Below, one piece after another: positions 63,134 through 64,000 of a stretch of 64,000 nucleotides of DNA. The notes under the pieces are model-generated. The model made no database searches. It was not told the DNA's origin and saw only the letters and a list, made by a program, of their open reading frames with translations. Source of the DNA: Candidatus Jettenia sp. (GTDB lineage Bacteria > Planctomycetota > Brocadiia > Brocadiales > Brocadiaceae); contig CP091278.1 in NCBI GenBank assembly GCA_021650895.1, positions 3,129,659-3,193,658 of the forward strand. The letters are read 5' to 3'. Every line of letters begins with the position of its first letter. Position 1 is the first letter of the stretch. The position numbers and the translations under genes were made by a program.

Positions 63134-64000
63134 ATGGCAACAAAGAAGAAAGAGGCAAGACGTATCCTGGATGCCCGGCCTGATACGCTTGATTTTCGGG
63201 ATAAGATGTATGTGGCAACATTGATGGAAGTACCAATACATATCGACCTTAGTGATTATAAACTGTGGCAGGTGCCAATTCTTGATCAGGGGAATGAAGG
63301 TGCTTGTACCGGCTTTGGTTTGGCTACTGTGGCAAATTACCTGTTGCGTAAGCGTAGAGTGATGCCGGATGATATGTCAGTAAGCCCGCGCATGTTTTAT
63401 GAAATGGCAAAACGTTACGATGAGTGGCCGGGAGAAGATTATGAGGGCTCCAGCGCCCGTGGGGCGATGAAGGGTTGGCATAAGCATGGGGTTTGTGCCG
63501 AAACAATTTGGCCGTATGATACCCGCCAGTCAGATCAACACCTGAATGATGAACGGGTAAGCGATGCGTCCAGGCGACCGCTTGGTGCTTATTACCGGGT
63601 TAACCACAAGGATTTGGTCGCTATGCATACCGCCCTTGCTGAGGTGGGGATTCTCTATGCTACTGCCGTTGTGCATGAGGGATGGAATATGATCGATGCT
63701 GATGGAATAATTCCTCCTGACGACACCATCTTAGGGGGGCATGCCTTTGCCATCGTGGCTTATGATGGACGGGGCTTTTGGATCCAGAACTCCTGGGGAG
63801 TAGACTGGGGAAGGGAAGGATTTGCCCTGATCACCTACGATGATTGGCTGGAACACGGGACTGATGTTTGGGTGGCGAGATTGGGTGCGCCAGTTACACT
63901 CCGCACTGCAAAGGCTACTGCCACGAGCCAATCAGCTGCGGCCAGACAGTCTGAGACATACGCCTTCCGGGATATCCGTCCGCACATTATCAGTATTGGT
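63134..64000 (+). CDS. Papain-like (C1) cysteine peptidase, 5' part
   Basis: The ATG is behind GAGGGAGTGACAGC, and the frame is open for 289 codons to the window edge. No signal peptide is seen. 'WQVPILDQGNEGACTGFGLATVANYLL' holds the catalytic Cys (about 58) with an upstream Gln (DQG), 'ILGGHAFAIVAYDGRGFW' the His, and 'IQNSWGVDWGREGFALI' the Asn. The order Q-C-H-N and the NSWG block define the C1A papain fold. No pro-region of the usual type precedes the Cys. The remainder of the protein (from about residue 255) is low-complexity Ala/Thr/Ser and continues outside the window. Confidence 0.9.
   Translation, partial: MATKKKEARRILDARPDTLDFRDKMYVATLMEVPIHIDLSDYKLWQVPILDQGNEGACTGFGLATVANYLLRKRRVMPDDMSVSPRMFYEMAKRYDEWPGEDYEGSSARGAMKGWHKHGVCAETIWPYDTRQSDQHLNDERVSDASRRPLGAYYRVNHKDLVAMHTALAEVGILYATAVVHEGWNMIDADGIIPPDDTILGGHAFAIVAYDGRGFWIQNSWGVDWGREGFALITYDDWLEHGTDVWVARLGAPVTLRTAKATATSQSAAARQSETYAFRDIRPHIISIG

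Overview
The window reads as a chromosomal segment of a planctomycete of the anammox type (Candidatus Brocadiales, Brocadia/Jettenia-like). This is an inference from the mix of genes: a complete Tad/Flp pilus locus, TCA-cycle genes, an archaeal-type methionine adenosyltransferase, a GH57 branching enzyme beside a DUF4912 protein, several universal stress proteins, secreted cupredoxin-type and low-complexity proteins, and very repeat-rich intergenic DNA. No 16S rRNA or hydrazine-metabolism gene is present to confirm it. No tRNA or rRNA gene was recognised.

Layout. 1-2600: the 3' end of glyS, a small conserved protein and an ftsH broken by a 1-bp indel. 2601-4128: repeats and a group II intron remnant. 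4129-14779: minus-strand genes for secreted proteins, a zinc alcohol dehydrogenase, a cupin, a Cys-rich four-helix copper protein, an ion channel, and three secreted low-complexity proteins, one with an internal tandem duplication. 15985-25917: a 9.9-kb integrative element bounded by 16-bp direct repeats. It carries a tyrosine recombinase, a D5/P4-type primase-helicase, a terminase-small-subunit-like protein, an ERCC4-type nuclease, a PC4-like protein, a Dam-type methylase with an inserted helix-turn-helix, an AlpA-like HTH protein, a degenerate AAA+ protein with a zinc-binding tail, and an iteron-like array. It has no visible capsid or conjugation genes. It sits in the 3' end of a cupredoxin-domain gene.

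26636-34365: a stress and carbon-storage group (RMD1-like membrane protein, archaeal-type MAT, UspA proteins, a BCAM0308-like zinc protein, Hsp20, GH57 branching enzyme, DUF4912). 34584-36333: a secreted Asp-box (sialidase-fold) protein whose signal peptide is put out of frame by a homopolymer indel. 36946-50519: the Tad locus on the minus strand (flp, tadV, cpaB, cpaC, lipoprotein, tadE, tadG, tadZ, tadA, tadB, tadC, tadD), interrupted twice by repeat-filled gaps. 51235-58256: sdhA (frameshifted), sdhC, sdhD-like, pyrE, mdh and icd. 58576-64000: a beta-CASP metallo-hydrolase, a frameshifted GH13 alpha-amylase and the 5' part of a papain-like peptidase.

Two features stand out. The first is the 9.9-kb element, whose gene set resembles phage satellites. 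The second is a nested population of small non-autonomous elements: a 240-bp MITE (three copies plus one 272-bp relative) with 9-bp target duplications in palindromic targets, and a longer MITE for which an empty site is visible elsewhere in the window. Four genes (ftsH, the Asp-box protein, sdhA, the amylase) are each broken by one base in or next to a short homopolymer. This pattern suggests assembly errors more than real gene loss.
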